DNA of 64,000 nt, taken from Penelope pileata (taxonomy: Eukaryota > Chordata > Aves > Galliformes > Cracidae). This document shows positions 47,985-60,243 of this stretch, piece by piece (positions within the stretch are counted from its first letter, which is position 1; every line of letters begins with the position of its first letter). Location: contig WBMW01005147.1 in the NCBI GenBank assembly GCA_013396635.1, positions 200,446-264,445 on the forward strand. Reading direction: 5' to 3'. The notes beneath the pieces are model-generated. The model ran no database searches, had not been told where the DNA came from, and was given only the letters and a program-made list of their open reading frames with translations. Made by a program: the position numbers and the translations under genes.

Positions 47985-48784
47985 CTGACCGCTGTTAGCC
48001 AAGTCATCCACAGACAGAGAAGGGTCCAGCCTCAAGGACAACCCAAAATCACAGAGACAGCAAGTCAAATCATTTTTCACCAGAATGTTGGAACTCTTTA
48101 AGTCTCTGTGCACAATAGGGGTTTTGGGGCGACCACAGGGAGTGTGATCACTGTGCAGATGAGCAATCCCTCGGGCCAAGGATCCTCCCAGCTTCCAGAG
48201 GTCTTCCCAGCTGATAATGTGCCGGGTAAGGTATTCCTGCAAGTTTCCTCTAGCATGGAAGGCAGTGATCAACCAATACTGTTTACCAAGATCTGTCTTA
48301 CGCTCCTCTGCCGTCAAGAACTGGAGGATGTTCTCATGCTTGAGGTTTACATCTGAAAAAATGTCTTTCTCAGTTTTCCAGGAGGCATATTCTTCATAGG
48401 GGAAAATCTTTACTGCCACAGTTTCATACTGCTCAGATGTGTTTTGCTTCAGTTTGGCTTTATACACTTCAGCAAACCTTCCTTTGCCAACAACGATGTC
48501 CAACTCAATGGGCAGCAGTTCTGTGTTGTGGTTGATGTTGTTGGCACAGGTAGAGCTGATGTCTGAGTGGTCATCATCTAACATAATGGCGCAAACATCA
48601 CTGCAGTCTTTATGCTTCCTGGGCTTAACATTCTTCTCCCAGGCCTTGTTGAGCTTCCTTTTCTTATGAGTGCGGTAGGCATAAAAGATAACGATCACAG
48701 CAACAGAAATCACCAGTAAGGGGACGAGACTTATGATTGTGACTTTGGAAATTTCATCTTTCTCCTCTGGTTTATGGGGGTCAT
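47985..48784 (-). CDS. TGFBR2: TGFBR2 exon 4 (transmembrane segment and most of kinase domain)
   Basis: The acceptor TTCTTTACAG is followed by AT, completing a GAT codon. In order, the 800-bp exon encodes: an acidic extracellular stub (DPHKPEEKDE); a transmembrane helix of about 22 residues (codons 15-37, IISLVPLLVISVAVIVIF); a basic juxtamembrane stop-transfer (RTHKKRK); SDISSTCANNINHNTELLP; the Gly-rich loop VGKGRFAEVYKAKL; the ATP-anchoring lysine in ETVAVKIF; hinge region QYWLITAF; catalytic loop HRDLKSSNILVKN; and metal-binding CDFGLSLRL. It ends SVDDLANSGQ at CAG|gtaagat. All residues needed for kinase activity are present. Length and phases are as in human. The juxtamembrane part between the membrane and SDISST is the least conserved stretch. 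Confidence 0.98.
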
Positions 48785-51700
48785 CTGTAAAGAACAGAAG
48801 GGAGGAATACGATAAATAACAGCATAGCTTTATGTATACAGGCAGTTGTCAGTAACCTACAACTTTTATCCAGTGTGCAATACATGATCTCCTCTGCTAA
48901 TAGCAAGTAATAAAAATGATCACTACTTTCCTGCCTCAAAATGTTGTTTTGTATATAGACTTCACTTACCAGGACTTTCCTGTGTGATTATTTTATTGGG
49001 AGACAGACTAGAATGAGCAAGAAGTTAATGTAAATTTAATAGCTTTGTTCTTCTCTCAGGCTCTTAATACATCATGGAGAAAACCTTCCCTTCCCTGAAG
49101 ACAATAGTCAAAGTTTCCTGCAGTTACTCTGGTTACGTGTTCTTGATGGATCTGCCCCTTTAACCAGTCGCTACAACAAAACATTAATCTTTCCAAGAAG
49201 AACTGTACTGATAGGTAAATAGACAATCAAGCACATGAATACCCAATTGTCCAATTGCCATTTCAGATCCAATGTATTTCAGCAGGACCCATAAAAAGAC
49301 ATCTTCAAGAAGCCTGACCATGCACAAATACTGCCTGCTAATATTCAAGCACAAAATGTATGCCTGCTTACGAATCTCTTACTTTGATACATTGATTACA
49401 AAAGTCATTCTCTTACTTCGATATATGTGAAAAAGTAATGCTACAACAGATTTTAACACCTGCATTTGCACAGGTGTTTGAATCCTGCAGGCACAATCAG
49501 GCATGTATGGCACATCTGATAACTGTCATCCACCCTGCACTTTTTGCATGGATTTATGTAACTGAAAACATCTTGTGTGTGTCACTTGCTGGCTGTACAC
49601 CAGCTGCTCCGTTGGAAAACAGCAGATAGCTCACTCCAAATGACTTAGCTGATGCAGCCTATACACCAACCTAGTCTTAGGTGAAACACATAGGGATAGG
49701 GAATAGAATGACAATAGAGACGTATTTTTGAACAGGGACATGTTCTGGGAACAGTGAGGAACATATTCTAGTGGTGAGAGATGACCTCATACCTCTAGAA
49801 GCGACCCTTCTCATTCAATTTGAGGTATATTGTAGGGAAAATAAACAGTTTTAAAGAGAAGAGTTTTATTCTGAGAACAGATTAAGGGAGAATCAATGCT
49901 TATTGGAACCTGATTTGACTGGACCCATGAGAACATATTCTGTTAGCTATTTCTTCTTAGAGTCAGAGCAAATGTACTGCATTATTGTTCTGTGGCACAG
50001 ACGATTGCTTGGAAGAAGCCCTGGGAGTCTAACCTGAATAGACTAAACCAATGGACCTCCAGTTTCACTTAAAATCACTTTTACATTGGAAACACAGCTG
50101 GCAGGCAGCAGGAGCCATCAGCTATTCAAAGGCAGGTGACAGGACATCTGAAGAGCATGTTCTTTTTTTGGAAGAAGGCCTGAATCCTGAACCAGGATGT
50201 GCTTCCTCTGCCTGAAATGTTCATCAATCAGCGTAGAACAAGTAACTCAATCCTAGCATCTCCCACAGGATTTCAAGGAAGAGGAAGTGCCTTTACAGCA
50301 CCAACATTCTTGGCTAGCACAGGTTAATGGCATTCTTTAGCAGCACCCATGCTTCACCTACATAGACATGAATTTATTTCATTCATGCAAATGAACTTTT
50401 CAAGCCTAATCCTTCTTCCATACCTATGCATACCACAAATCCTTATTCTCAAGCAATTTCCTCTGGCAACAAAACGTTAGTAACATGTCTACAATTAAAT
50501 GTATAATCAGAGATTACAGGCAGCCCTTCTGCCTCTCAACTTGTTGAAGAGGGGAAAAAACATTCTTCTTAATGGCCTCTACTGGAGGAGTATATTTAGA
50601 AAGTCCAATGTCACTGTCAGTAAACAGAAGATTTATATGGCTTATTCCCACATGAATTTTTTGCTCTCAGGAAATCTACTTTAAAAAGAACTAGGAAAAC
50701 TCTGGGCTCTGGAAGAAGACTGACTGTGTTGTAGGATGGCTGTTTCCAACTTTTGGCTGCAAGCAGGCCACAATTTCATAAATCAAATAAAACACTTCCG
50801 AGGAGCATTTAGGGTTCTGCCTTTGTTTGTGTGTGTTGTTTAATTATTTTTTTTTCTTCCTGTGGCCACATAAAAGAATGTTTAAAGTCTGGATTCTGCT
50901 CTTGCAAGTAAGTAATGTGTCATCTGCAGCCTATACCATGTGCTCTAACTTCTAACAAAGATGAATGTGCATCTTTAGAACACTTTAAGACCTTCTACTT
51001 TGCTAGAGAGCTGCAGTATGCAGCCCAGATATCTGAAATGCAGATATCTTTCTAAATGATGGAGAAGAAAAAAAGAAGAGAGATGTATTAGATTCCAGGC
51101 AGCTTGAGGTAGTTGGGTACATGTGCAGATCTAATTTAGAAGAAATTCACACAAAGTCTTCATTCCATTACTGTTATGGGTACACTGAGGGTCTCTGCTG
51201 ATTCCTGCAATGTCTGAGTGCAGGCTGTATCATCTTGGCCTACAGCTGAGAAGTCTCTAGCAGAGTTCACAGGCTCTTTAGCTCTTCCTCTTTTTGCATG
51301 AGGGAAAGCTGTCCTTGTGGTGCAAGGGGATTTCTGGGTAGAAGACAGAAACTGTTGATGTTGCAAATGTCACTTGGAAAAGAATGAAAAAAAAAAAAAA
51401 TTATCAAAGCAGAAGCTGAGCAGCTTGACCACTTCCCCTGAGCACTCTATCGTCCTGCACCCCTGCTGCGAAGTGACACATCCTCTTCAGCAGCATCGTG
51501 TGGAGGAAGTAGGGACGCAGGGGGTGAAGAGCATGTGGCTGCACATCCTGCACCTAAAGCAGCAGCGATGAAGGGAGTGCTCTTTCTCAGCTTTTGAGAC
51601 ACTAGACAAGTCCTACTCCGGGCTTGGGAAGAGCAAGGCAGGGAGAGTTGGGTGTCAGAACTGGCCAGCATAACTCTGGCCTTAGAAACAGGGGACTGAG

Positions 51701-53649
51701 CTGCCTGTCAGCAGGATTAAAGGTAGCAGCAGCAATAGTGGCATTGAGGGTCAGCCCAAGCAAGGCACTTACGGATTCCCCTCTGATTTTGACTGCTGCT
51801 ACGGGCAAAACAAAATCAGCTCCAGCAGCACAAGCTAAGTTTGGAGAACTTCTCAGCTGAATCTGCATACCAAGTCAGGGCTGGATCAAAATTAAGAGTG
51901 TATCTGTATGTTTGCATAGTGGCTAGCCAGCATTTTCTGGTTTGAATGCAGGAATCTAAGAATAAATATGTTCATTGCTTATAAATAAATACTTACAACT
52001 CAAACCCCATCATTTAAAAAATGGGAGCGCAGCTTCCTCTTTTTGAGCACTGTTATAAGCAAAACATGGCTGAACAAGCAGGCATGAAAATGGTTAAATG
52101 AAACAGCCTTTCAGGTTCTGCCAACATGTTCCTAAATAACTTTCCCCACCCAGAACTATCATTCAGGCAGATCAGCCCTTTCTCAAGCTTCAAAAGAGCC
52201 TATTAATATAGCATAACAATAGAGAAGTCTAGCTAAAAGAAAGCTTCCTGTATGTGGTTTAAACTAAGCACAAGCCATCTGCACAACCCCCAGCACTACC
52301 TGAGCCTTTAGGGAATAGGGCTCAGGTGCCAAGGAAAATGGAAACCCTGTTCAGTCAGAAGTCTTCAAGGCACAACATTGGTTTGCCTGCAAATTTTTTC
52401 AGGTTGAACTTGCTGCCTATGATTGAACCATGGGGTAACTGAACTTTGGAAACAAGAAACAAAACAATGTCAATAAAATTAGGATCCACACTGTAACGCA
52501 CAGGGCAGCACAACTGCACAGTTGTTACTTCCAGAACTACTTCAATGCACGTTGCTGCTTGTGCTATTTCTGAAGTTCTACCTACCCATCTGCTAGTCAA
52601 AGCCACATAGCAGGGCAAGGGTACACTCCATAGCAGCAGAGCCCAGGTTAAACATATCAATACGGACGGATTGCAAGCTTGCCTAGTGCCTTAAACACCT
52701 TCAGAAACACACAGTCACAAAATCTGGGCCCAGAACCTGGCCTACGATCCAGTTATTTTGCAAGCTCCTGAGATACAAAGCAGCCCTTTGAGCTGACTGC
52801 AGGACAACTCTGTTTTGCTGCAATTCTGAGGTTTCAGAGTTTGGTTTCAATTCCACACTGGAATGAAAACTAACACTTTTTGAATGCTTTGCATAAACAG
52901 AATTCTGTTCAAATGTTGCAATTTGGCAAGAGATGTGAGGGTTGAATCCCCGTCAGTAAGGGGACCTGTCTGGGGTATGGGAGCTCCAAGTTCAAGTTCT
53001 GCTCTGTTTGGTTCAGAGAAGAACTTTCCATCTCTGATCATTCTGAATCAAAAAAATGTGAGTTTGAACCTTATGGGCTTACTGATTTCTGGGCAAGACA
53101 CTAGGCAATAAAATATGAAAAGGTCTGCCCATCTCTTTAGTGATACTTCCTGGATGAAAACTAATTCCAAAAAATATTTTATTTTCAGTGAAATGAAGTT
53201 TCACTGACTCTGAGCAGCTGCTTGTGCTAACTTAGCTTATAGAGGGATCCTCAAGTGGTAACGAAATTCAATAGTTTATTGTCTCACATTTCTTCCTGAT
53301 CTAGGTCTTCTCAGAATTAAAATGGCTTGGAAATCTTCAGCAAAACATTTTTAGTTGGGAAATGTTGATTATCAAAACAGAAACTCCATTAGACAAGACA
53401 TCACTGTACTTTTCTCTGAAATTCATCTCTTGATGTCTTGTGAGCTAAAGCAATTTGAAAGTTGATCCAACTTTTGTATTTAGAATTTCCTGCTAATTTT
53501 ATAAGCATTGTTTTTGAGCTTTGGTGGGGGGGGGGTACTATTTTTTTTCTGTTGGGACGGAGGTGCTTTTCCTCAGTGGAGAGTGGTTAATTCTGACATA
53601 AAATATTTGGAAATAATCAAACTCAAATAGTGCTCTTCAAACTAACCTG

Positions 53650-53969
53650 TACATTTTTTTTTTTATTTTTTATTTCTTTTTTTTTATCTCGACAGTTTCC
53701 TGGAAACATTTTAATTTTCCATGCCTGCTGGAGATGATGAATTTTTTTTAAACTTCATAGCTTTGTGGGGCAGGAAATAAGTTCTACCCCTCCCTCCCTA
53801 TGCTGAACGATCTGATGGCAGAAAATGTAGATTGCTAGATTTTAAAACCAGAGCAGATTCTATGTTGCTATCCAGAGTAAAGCGAACCTTGGCATTTCTT
53901 GCAGACTTTCCTGAAAGTTAAATTCCAACAGCCAGCTCCTGAATTTGACAAGATTTTTTTTTTTTTTTT
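53650..53969. repeat. T-rich low-complexity tracts
   Basis: Interrupted T runs occur at 53655-53690, with an uninterrupted run of about 16 T at 53954-53969. Both lie in intron 3 and are read as A-rich in the transcript. No element boundary is visible. Confidence 0.8.
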
Positions 53970-56900
53970 GACTTCATAAACTTAGACTGTAAAGGCCAGT
54001 AGTACGTATTTGAGATTTATGTCTTCATATTTAGACTAAAGAGCATATTGTCAGGGCATCTAAAAGCCCAGTGACAGGACCTGCTGATGCAGCCTTCTGG
54101 AGTGGCACCAGCACTGGCAGTCGGCGGGCCTACTCGTCCTCCCAGATGAGCCTCAGCAAGAGTGGAAGTGACAGGGTACAGCCATCTCTAGAGCCTGCTT
54201 CTACAGCCGTGTTTCTAAAGCACTGCCATCCTCAGGGCTCAGAATCTGGGTGCGGGGGACTCATTCCCTTGACCTTTTGGCTATTCAACAGCCTGAATGT
54301 CACTCAGCAGTCAACATTTGGCTGGCAATCTGGGCCCAGCCCTCAGAGCACCTTACGTGGACCACTGCACAGTGCCACAACTTAATCTTTTCCTGAGAGG
54401 TTAGTAAGGCAGAGTATGAGCAATTTGGGAGAGCTGTGGTGCTACTGCTCTCCCCTCGGACCAGCAGCTTTGCCCTCAGCACTGACTTCCCATAACTGGG
54501 TGATCATGGCTCAGACATTTCTGTCACAGCCAAGGGGAACCGCCAGTCAGATAACCTAGTTACACCTTGGAAGAGTCATGAACCTGCATGGGAGCAGCTG
54601 CATCTTAGTTATGTAGTGGAGATGGGTGGCAGGTGACCAGATTACCTCTGGATAGCCTACTTCAGTGTAAAGGCTGGGCAGCAGTGATGTAATGGATATT
54701 TTAGATACTGTAAACAGAATTTCATTTTTCAACTGACTGCCAGGTATGCTATTCAGCACTCAATGGGGTTTAACAAACTCTTAAGTTCTGAGACAAAACA
54801 AATAAGTTTGCTGCTGTTTTATTCCCTCATTGCTGGCTAAAAAGTATGATTCCTTGGTTTGCTGGCACAGCACCCACTCCTGAATGTATTCTCTTATCTC
54901 CCTTGTTATAACAGGTCACTTGACTGTGTGTGCATGACATCTGTCATGGATTCTGACTTTTGTAGCTGAGCTTTTCTGCTCAGCAATAGGAAAATCGACA
55001 TGTTCCAACTTTACATGACGTGACCATGTTTCTGTGATACATGCCTCAGTTACACAACTCTGCGTCTGCTGCTGTTTGCTGGTGGTTTTCTGGAACAAAT
55101 CAATCTCTCCAGTTTCAATATGTTCCAACAGATGCCACACATTAACCACTATTTTTATTCTCAGCCTGAGTTTCACCCCTCCAACCTTTCCCAAAATATT
55201 ATGTTGCCAGTGTTAGTTACAGTTTGTTTCTGTCTGTAATTATTAAAGTCTCTTCCATGACAACCTGATAAAAGGTTGGCCACATTCCCACACTTGTTAA
55301 ACTCTCAAGTGATGCAAATTGTAACAAATATTCCAAACAGGCTGGAAGAGCACTGCCTAGTTTGTTGCTACACAAATCTGTAACCGAACTCTACATGCTT
55401 ATTTTCCTAGGAAGCAAACAAATAAAACAAGCAAAACAAAGTTTTGGCTTTATTTGCCTCTTTCTGTTGTATTTCCTTTCTATCCCACTAAGTGAATCAC
55501 ACATTCAGTATTAGACAGCTTCTCCTTTGGCTGCACACAGCTGCAGGCTTTGGGTGGGACTCTGTAGCTGCAAATACCTAAGAGGAAACATTGAGAACAA
55601 TGCCAATATACAAGCGGTGAGGGACTCCGTGCAACATTATGCAATACTACTGACCTCTTTTATGGGGCAGCTGGAAGACAGTTACTTCTGAACATGTTAG
55701 TTGGATAACAGAGAAACAGATTAATTAAAGCCTTTGTTAAAATCCACTTGGAAGCAGTCCAGCTGTAATCATGTCCCTTCTTTTGTTCCTTGAGCACTGG
55801 ACAACTCATCACATGAGTATGTATGGCCTGGTGGCTGTTTGTGCACAGGTCTTAAGTTTGCTCTTAAGTCTGAGATCCTCCTACGCAGTCAAGTAAAATC
55901 ACTAAAGCTTTGAGTCTAGTAGGGAGAGGAAGAGGAGAGAAAGAAAGCAAAAGACAGGGGCAACATGTTAGAGACAAGCGAGAGATACCAAGTAAAGGAG
56001 ATTTTAAAACATCATCAGTATCTCCTGCAGCCCAGGTGCAGGACAAGGCACTATGCAGGCATGCTTGCGGTCATTCAGGCAGCAGAAACATCAGGTCTCC
56101 CAGGTAACATCAACACACAACAGTGAGCAAGTGCAACACTTGGCACACTACTCATCTATAGGCTGTAATTTGTTCAGGCAAATGACTCAGCCACAACTGA
56201 TTAATCAAATACTTACATCTCTTACATTCTCAGTTAACAAACTTAGGAAATTTGTGATCAACATAAAGATTGTTATCAGCACATCTTCCCCCCCTCTGCC
56301 ACACTTGCCCAGTTAGATTCATTATTGTCATGAATTCTTGTTGACCCATCAGTCATCTCTAGCACTGAAGTTTTGCTATTTCAATGCAATTGTTTGAATA
56401 ATTCAACTAATCTTTAAAACTTGTATACATCATTGCTGCTAATTTTTCCCCCCATATTACGACAAAGCGCAGTGAGAACGCCCAAAGTAAAGACCTCATC
56501 TAGCAGTACCTAAGAAACTAACAGAGTCTACCTGAACCTCAGCTGCAAAATGCAAGGAGATCTATACAGCACAGAAAAACAGGTGAGGAAGAAAAATGAT
56601 CATGGTGCAAGTTATCAGAACAACATATTTTTAAATGAAACAAATATGGGCTACAGATCTACCACGCCTTTCCAAATCTACATTTTTGCTTGGGTTTGAA
56701 CTCTATGCCTGGGATAACAATAGCATATATAATGAAACAGTATACATGATCCTATGATCTAAAGGATTTATTTTTATGTCTGCAGTCTCCCATGCTGGGG
56801 TCACCTTTCTGTATGCAGACGAACGAGCCTACATGATAGGAAGATGCTGCACTGCACACAGGTAGGTCATGCACTTCACAGAATGCAGGCATCCCAAATC

Positions 56901-57512
56901 CTTGGCTACAAGGAGAGCGCCTGGTCGTCTCTGCCCATGAACAGATCAGTCATGAGGTTGGAAAGAGAATAGTCTTATTCCTTTAGGTAGACTTGATTTC
57001 AGACAAATAGCTTGAGACTGTTAATAAAGAAAATCTTTAAGGATTTGTCATGCTCTCACTGGATGGAAAATGGTGTGGTGAAGGGAATGCTGAGGAGCAA
57101 AGCTGACCAAACTCCAAAGAGATGCCTGGAACTGTGCAAACAGCTAGAGACAGACCAGTGTAAGAAGCCAATGCAAAATTTTTGTGCAGAAGATCCACCA
57201 CACACAACTAGACATCAGAGAGGAAAAATCCCTTGTAGTCCAGTCCTGTGCTCATCTTTTCCATGACAGCATGACAAGGTCCCTGTCTGCCACCTAGCCA
57301 ACTTCTCCCTATCCGGCTGGGGCCTTTTCATTCCCTTTTTGGTTAATCTTTTCCAGTGTTTTTGCTCCCTGGCTTTGTGTTCTGGTAACACGGACATTAG
57401 ACATTTGAATAAATAATAATTAAAACAGGCTGGCATGCAGTTTTGCTGTGAGAAACATTTTTCCACCACAGGGGTTTAAGTTGTTTGCCAGGCACCTACA
57501 ATTTTGTTTGGC

Positions 57513-57534
57513 AAAAAAAAAAAAAAAAAAAAAA
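57513..57534. repeat. Homopolymer A run (22)
   Basis: An uninterrupted run of 22 A is followed by GAAAAAG repeats. On the transcribed strand this is a T run. I considered a retroposed copy's tail, but no gene-like sequence or target duplication is attached. Confidence 0.9.
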
Positions 57535-59005
57535 GAAAAAGAAAAAAGATTAAGAAATAAACACCAGGTAGTCAGATTTGCAGTGGCTACCTGTCTCCTG
57601 GATATTATTTCTCCTAAAACTACAGAATATTGTTTGGGTTGATTGTGCACATAATATTTTCCACCAAATGCTCATGGCCTGAAATGCCAGGGATCAGCAT
57701 CGGGGCCAGAAGCCCCAACACAGCAGAACTACAGCATGTTAAGGCACATATCTAACTGTGTCTTGTTTATTTTGCAGATTGGCAATTTAAAAAAAAATCC
57801 ATACAAGAAACAGGCATTTGATTTGGATCTAACCACTTCAAACATTTCTAAAGCCACACTTCAGTGAGTCACAATACCTCCCACTACCCAAAAGCTTTAG
57901 ATGTTTATGTCTAAAAACAGTCAGGAGGTTTATCCTTTGCAGACAAGTTTGATACAAGCCAACAGTGCCATAGACCAGCTCTTCTATAAGCAATAGTAGC
58001 TCGGCTGTGAATCACTGGAACATAGTGACTAACCTCTGGTGGAAATTAGAACTTGCTGCCTTACCAGCAATTTTCTTCCTTACCTCAGAAACACTAGGAA
58101 CAAACTAAATCTGGTTTGTCTTAAATGTACATCCTGGAGGAAGAAAAGCTAGAGCAATAGCTTTTACAGCAGTATCTTGAAAGCAAAGGCTATGATTATC
58201 AGGTGAAAGATTACAATCTTTTATTGCCCCAGTTTATGCTAAGGAATGAGCAGTCATTGCTTAGAACGTCTTTCAAGGCTTTCTTAGAGTAGCTTTTGTC
58301 TACCCTTGAAAACTGTAAGGTGCAAAAATACTGCACAAATCCTTGCTCTGATGTACAAGAAATATGGAGACAAAAAATGCAAGAACAATGTACGGAATAG
58401 ATCTGGATGACAGTCATTCCAACGGCAAAAATATTACAGGCTATTATCTAGTTGTCTGGAGGAGCCGTGGACCAGCTGGCTGTGATGTTCTGCTCGGAGT
58501 TAAACACAGACAGGAAACCGCATGTCTGATACTGTAAAAATCGTTTGTCTTCCTGCCATGGCTAACCAGGCAAGCAACCCAAAAGGGCTGTTTTCATTTA
58601 AAAGAAACACTAATCCACAACAATAAAAAAGGAATGACAAAGCCTCAATTCTCCCCCCTCCCAACCAGAGTTAATGCTCATGTTTGTGAATGAACTGGAT
58701 ACGTTACAGACCGAAGTTTTGTATTACTTTAATTTTTATCCGTAGTTGTTGCCTTTCTACATGTGAATGCAGGGCACAGCTTTCCTGAGTCACCCGGAAT
58801 ACTTACTACACATGACATAGAAGGAAAATCTTCAAAGAGTGAAAAGAATTAGGGTAAAAAGATAAGGTCTTCATTTACACTACAGATTCTTTTAGGATGT
58901 TCTGAAAGTGTGAGGGAGCGCTTCAGAGTTGATCGGAATGAAGGCACTTGGCGCTGAATTTATGGAATGGTTCTTGTAAACACACACAGAAGATATACAT
59001 TTGTC

Positions 59006-59412
59006 AGAGAGATTATATTCAGCTCAAATAGCTCCAGGATAAACAGCTATAGCATGAGTAATTTTTAACAAATTAGCCAAAATCCACATAGGTGGGGCTA
59101 GCTTTGTACAACAACTCTAGACAGCTTACACACAGTACGGTCGTTTCACTGTGAAGACATACTCTTTGATACAATCAAGATCATGTGTTAGAATTAGGTC
59201 CTGGGTCTTCCAGCTATAACCAAATCAGTATCGGTATTTGCCCCAACTCCTTCAAAGCCCACCTGAGTAAGAGACAGCCAGATAGCCAGGGATCAGCAGT
59301 CAGGCTGTCTGGCTTCAAGTTAAGCTGGGGGAAGAGATGTGGTAGCAGTGAGAAGGTAGCATCACATCTGGACAGCCTCGGCATGGGGGTGCAAAGACCT
59401 TCTGGCTTGCTC
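59006..59412 (+). repeat. Direct repeat, copy A (TGFBR2 intron 3)
   Basis: The 407 bases align without a gap to 62901-63307, with 22 mismatches by hand count (about 95% identity). The stretch 59241-59382 is identical to 63136-63277. Weaker homology continues to about 59487, and a 23-base match (59593-59615) reappears at the right edge of the window. The repeat contains an 8-base inverted pair, AGACAGCC and GGCTGTCT, around 59272-59310. I do not recognise it as a known element. It could be an unnamed interspersed repeat or a local duplication. Confidence 0.95.
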
Positions 59413-60052
59413 TTAGTAAATCTGATCTAACTGGGTAGCTTTCTTGGAAAGCTGGGAAGAAATAGGCAGAAGCCACTCATGCATACCTGTTGCTGTGCTG
59501 TACTAAGAACAAGGTAGCATATCCACAGGTAAAAGAACCTTTGTGCTACTTCACAGAGGAAGTCCACCACTGAACAAAAAAGTGCAGAAGCACAGTCACT
59601 ATAGAGAAGATGACTTTAAATTTGCATACTATCAAGTAACTCACAGGTACCTGTACAAAAGGATCGGCATTAGGATAACACAACCTTGTAGAAGAAGCTA
59701 TACTTTAAATAATGCTTTTGTCTCTTGTCTGTGTTTTATAACTTGGTGCATTTTGGTGTGTCAACAGCACAACTCCAAGTTTCTTGTTTTTATCATTCAA
59801 GCAACTTTATGGACCAACATCTTGAGCTGAATATCAGAACTGCTCCAAAAGGAGGACTGCCTGGCAGGAAGAAATATCCCCAGAGAGCAGAAAGGAAAGG
59901 TTGAGATGTTGCAGCTCTCAGAAGAGACCAAAAAGCCTCCGGCCACTGTAAGTTTTCCTCCACAAAATGCAAATCCAAAGTCCATAGGCATGACAGAGTT
60001 AGCACCACGTGCAAGGCAGAGCCAGGAATGCACAGCAAATCATTAAACCTAC

Positions 60053-60243
60053 CTGCGTTAAAAATAAGAACGTCGTTGCATTCTTCACCTGTACAGGAAC
60101 ACATGAACATCAATCCCCCATCAACCTTCTTTTCCTTCATCAAACACTGCTCTGAGCTGGAGTCATCCAACACGTGACCATAGAGCTTTTTCTGGGGATC
60201 GTGGCATATTGTTTCTAAAGTCACGTTCTCGTCATTCCGTCTC
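60053..60243 (-). CDS. TGFBR2: TGFBR2 exon 3 (second half of ligand-binding ectodomain)
   Basis: The acceptor CCTTGTTAG is followed by G, completing a TGG (Trp) codon, then RRNDENVTLETICHDP. Next come LYGHVLDDSSSEQCLMKEKK, MFMCSCTGEECND and VLIFNA, with the donor GCAG|gtaggt. The 191 bp matches the human exon. Five cysteines are present at the expected places, and with seven in exon 2 they make the 12 cysteines (six disulfides) of the three-finger TGF-beta-binding fold. The Glu before CND matches human Glu119 of the mature protein, a ligand-contact residue. Human Asp118 is Glu here. NVT is a possible N-glycosylation site in the same place as human NIT. Confidence 0.97.

Larger units (their letters stand above)
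48785..60052 (-). other. TGFBR2: TGFBR2 intron 3
   Basis: This is the longest complete intron here (11268 bp, phase 1). It holds T-rich tracts (53650-53690, 53954-53969), a G run near 53525, a 22-base A run (57513-57534) and copy A of the direct repeat (59006-59412, homology continuing to about 59615). No additional exon or known mobile element was recognised. Confidence 0.9.

Noticed and set aside
52925..52965. tRNA-like T-arm (GGGTTGAATCCCC)
   Set aside because: It lacks the GTTCGA core, and no acceptor, D or anticodon arms can be folded around it.
57513..57560. Poly-A run that might mark a processed pseudogene
   Set aside because: No gene-like sequence precedes it on either strand and no flanking target duplication was seen.
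59185..59430. 81-aa ORF shared with the frame at 63080-63406 (108 aa)
   Set aside because: It is present in both copies only because the DNA is duplicated. Six of the nine differences in the shared frame change the amino acid, which does not suggest coding constraint, and no domain is visible.
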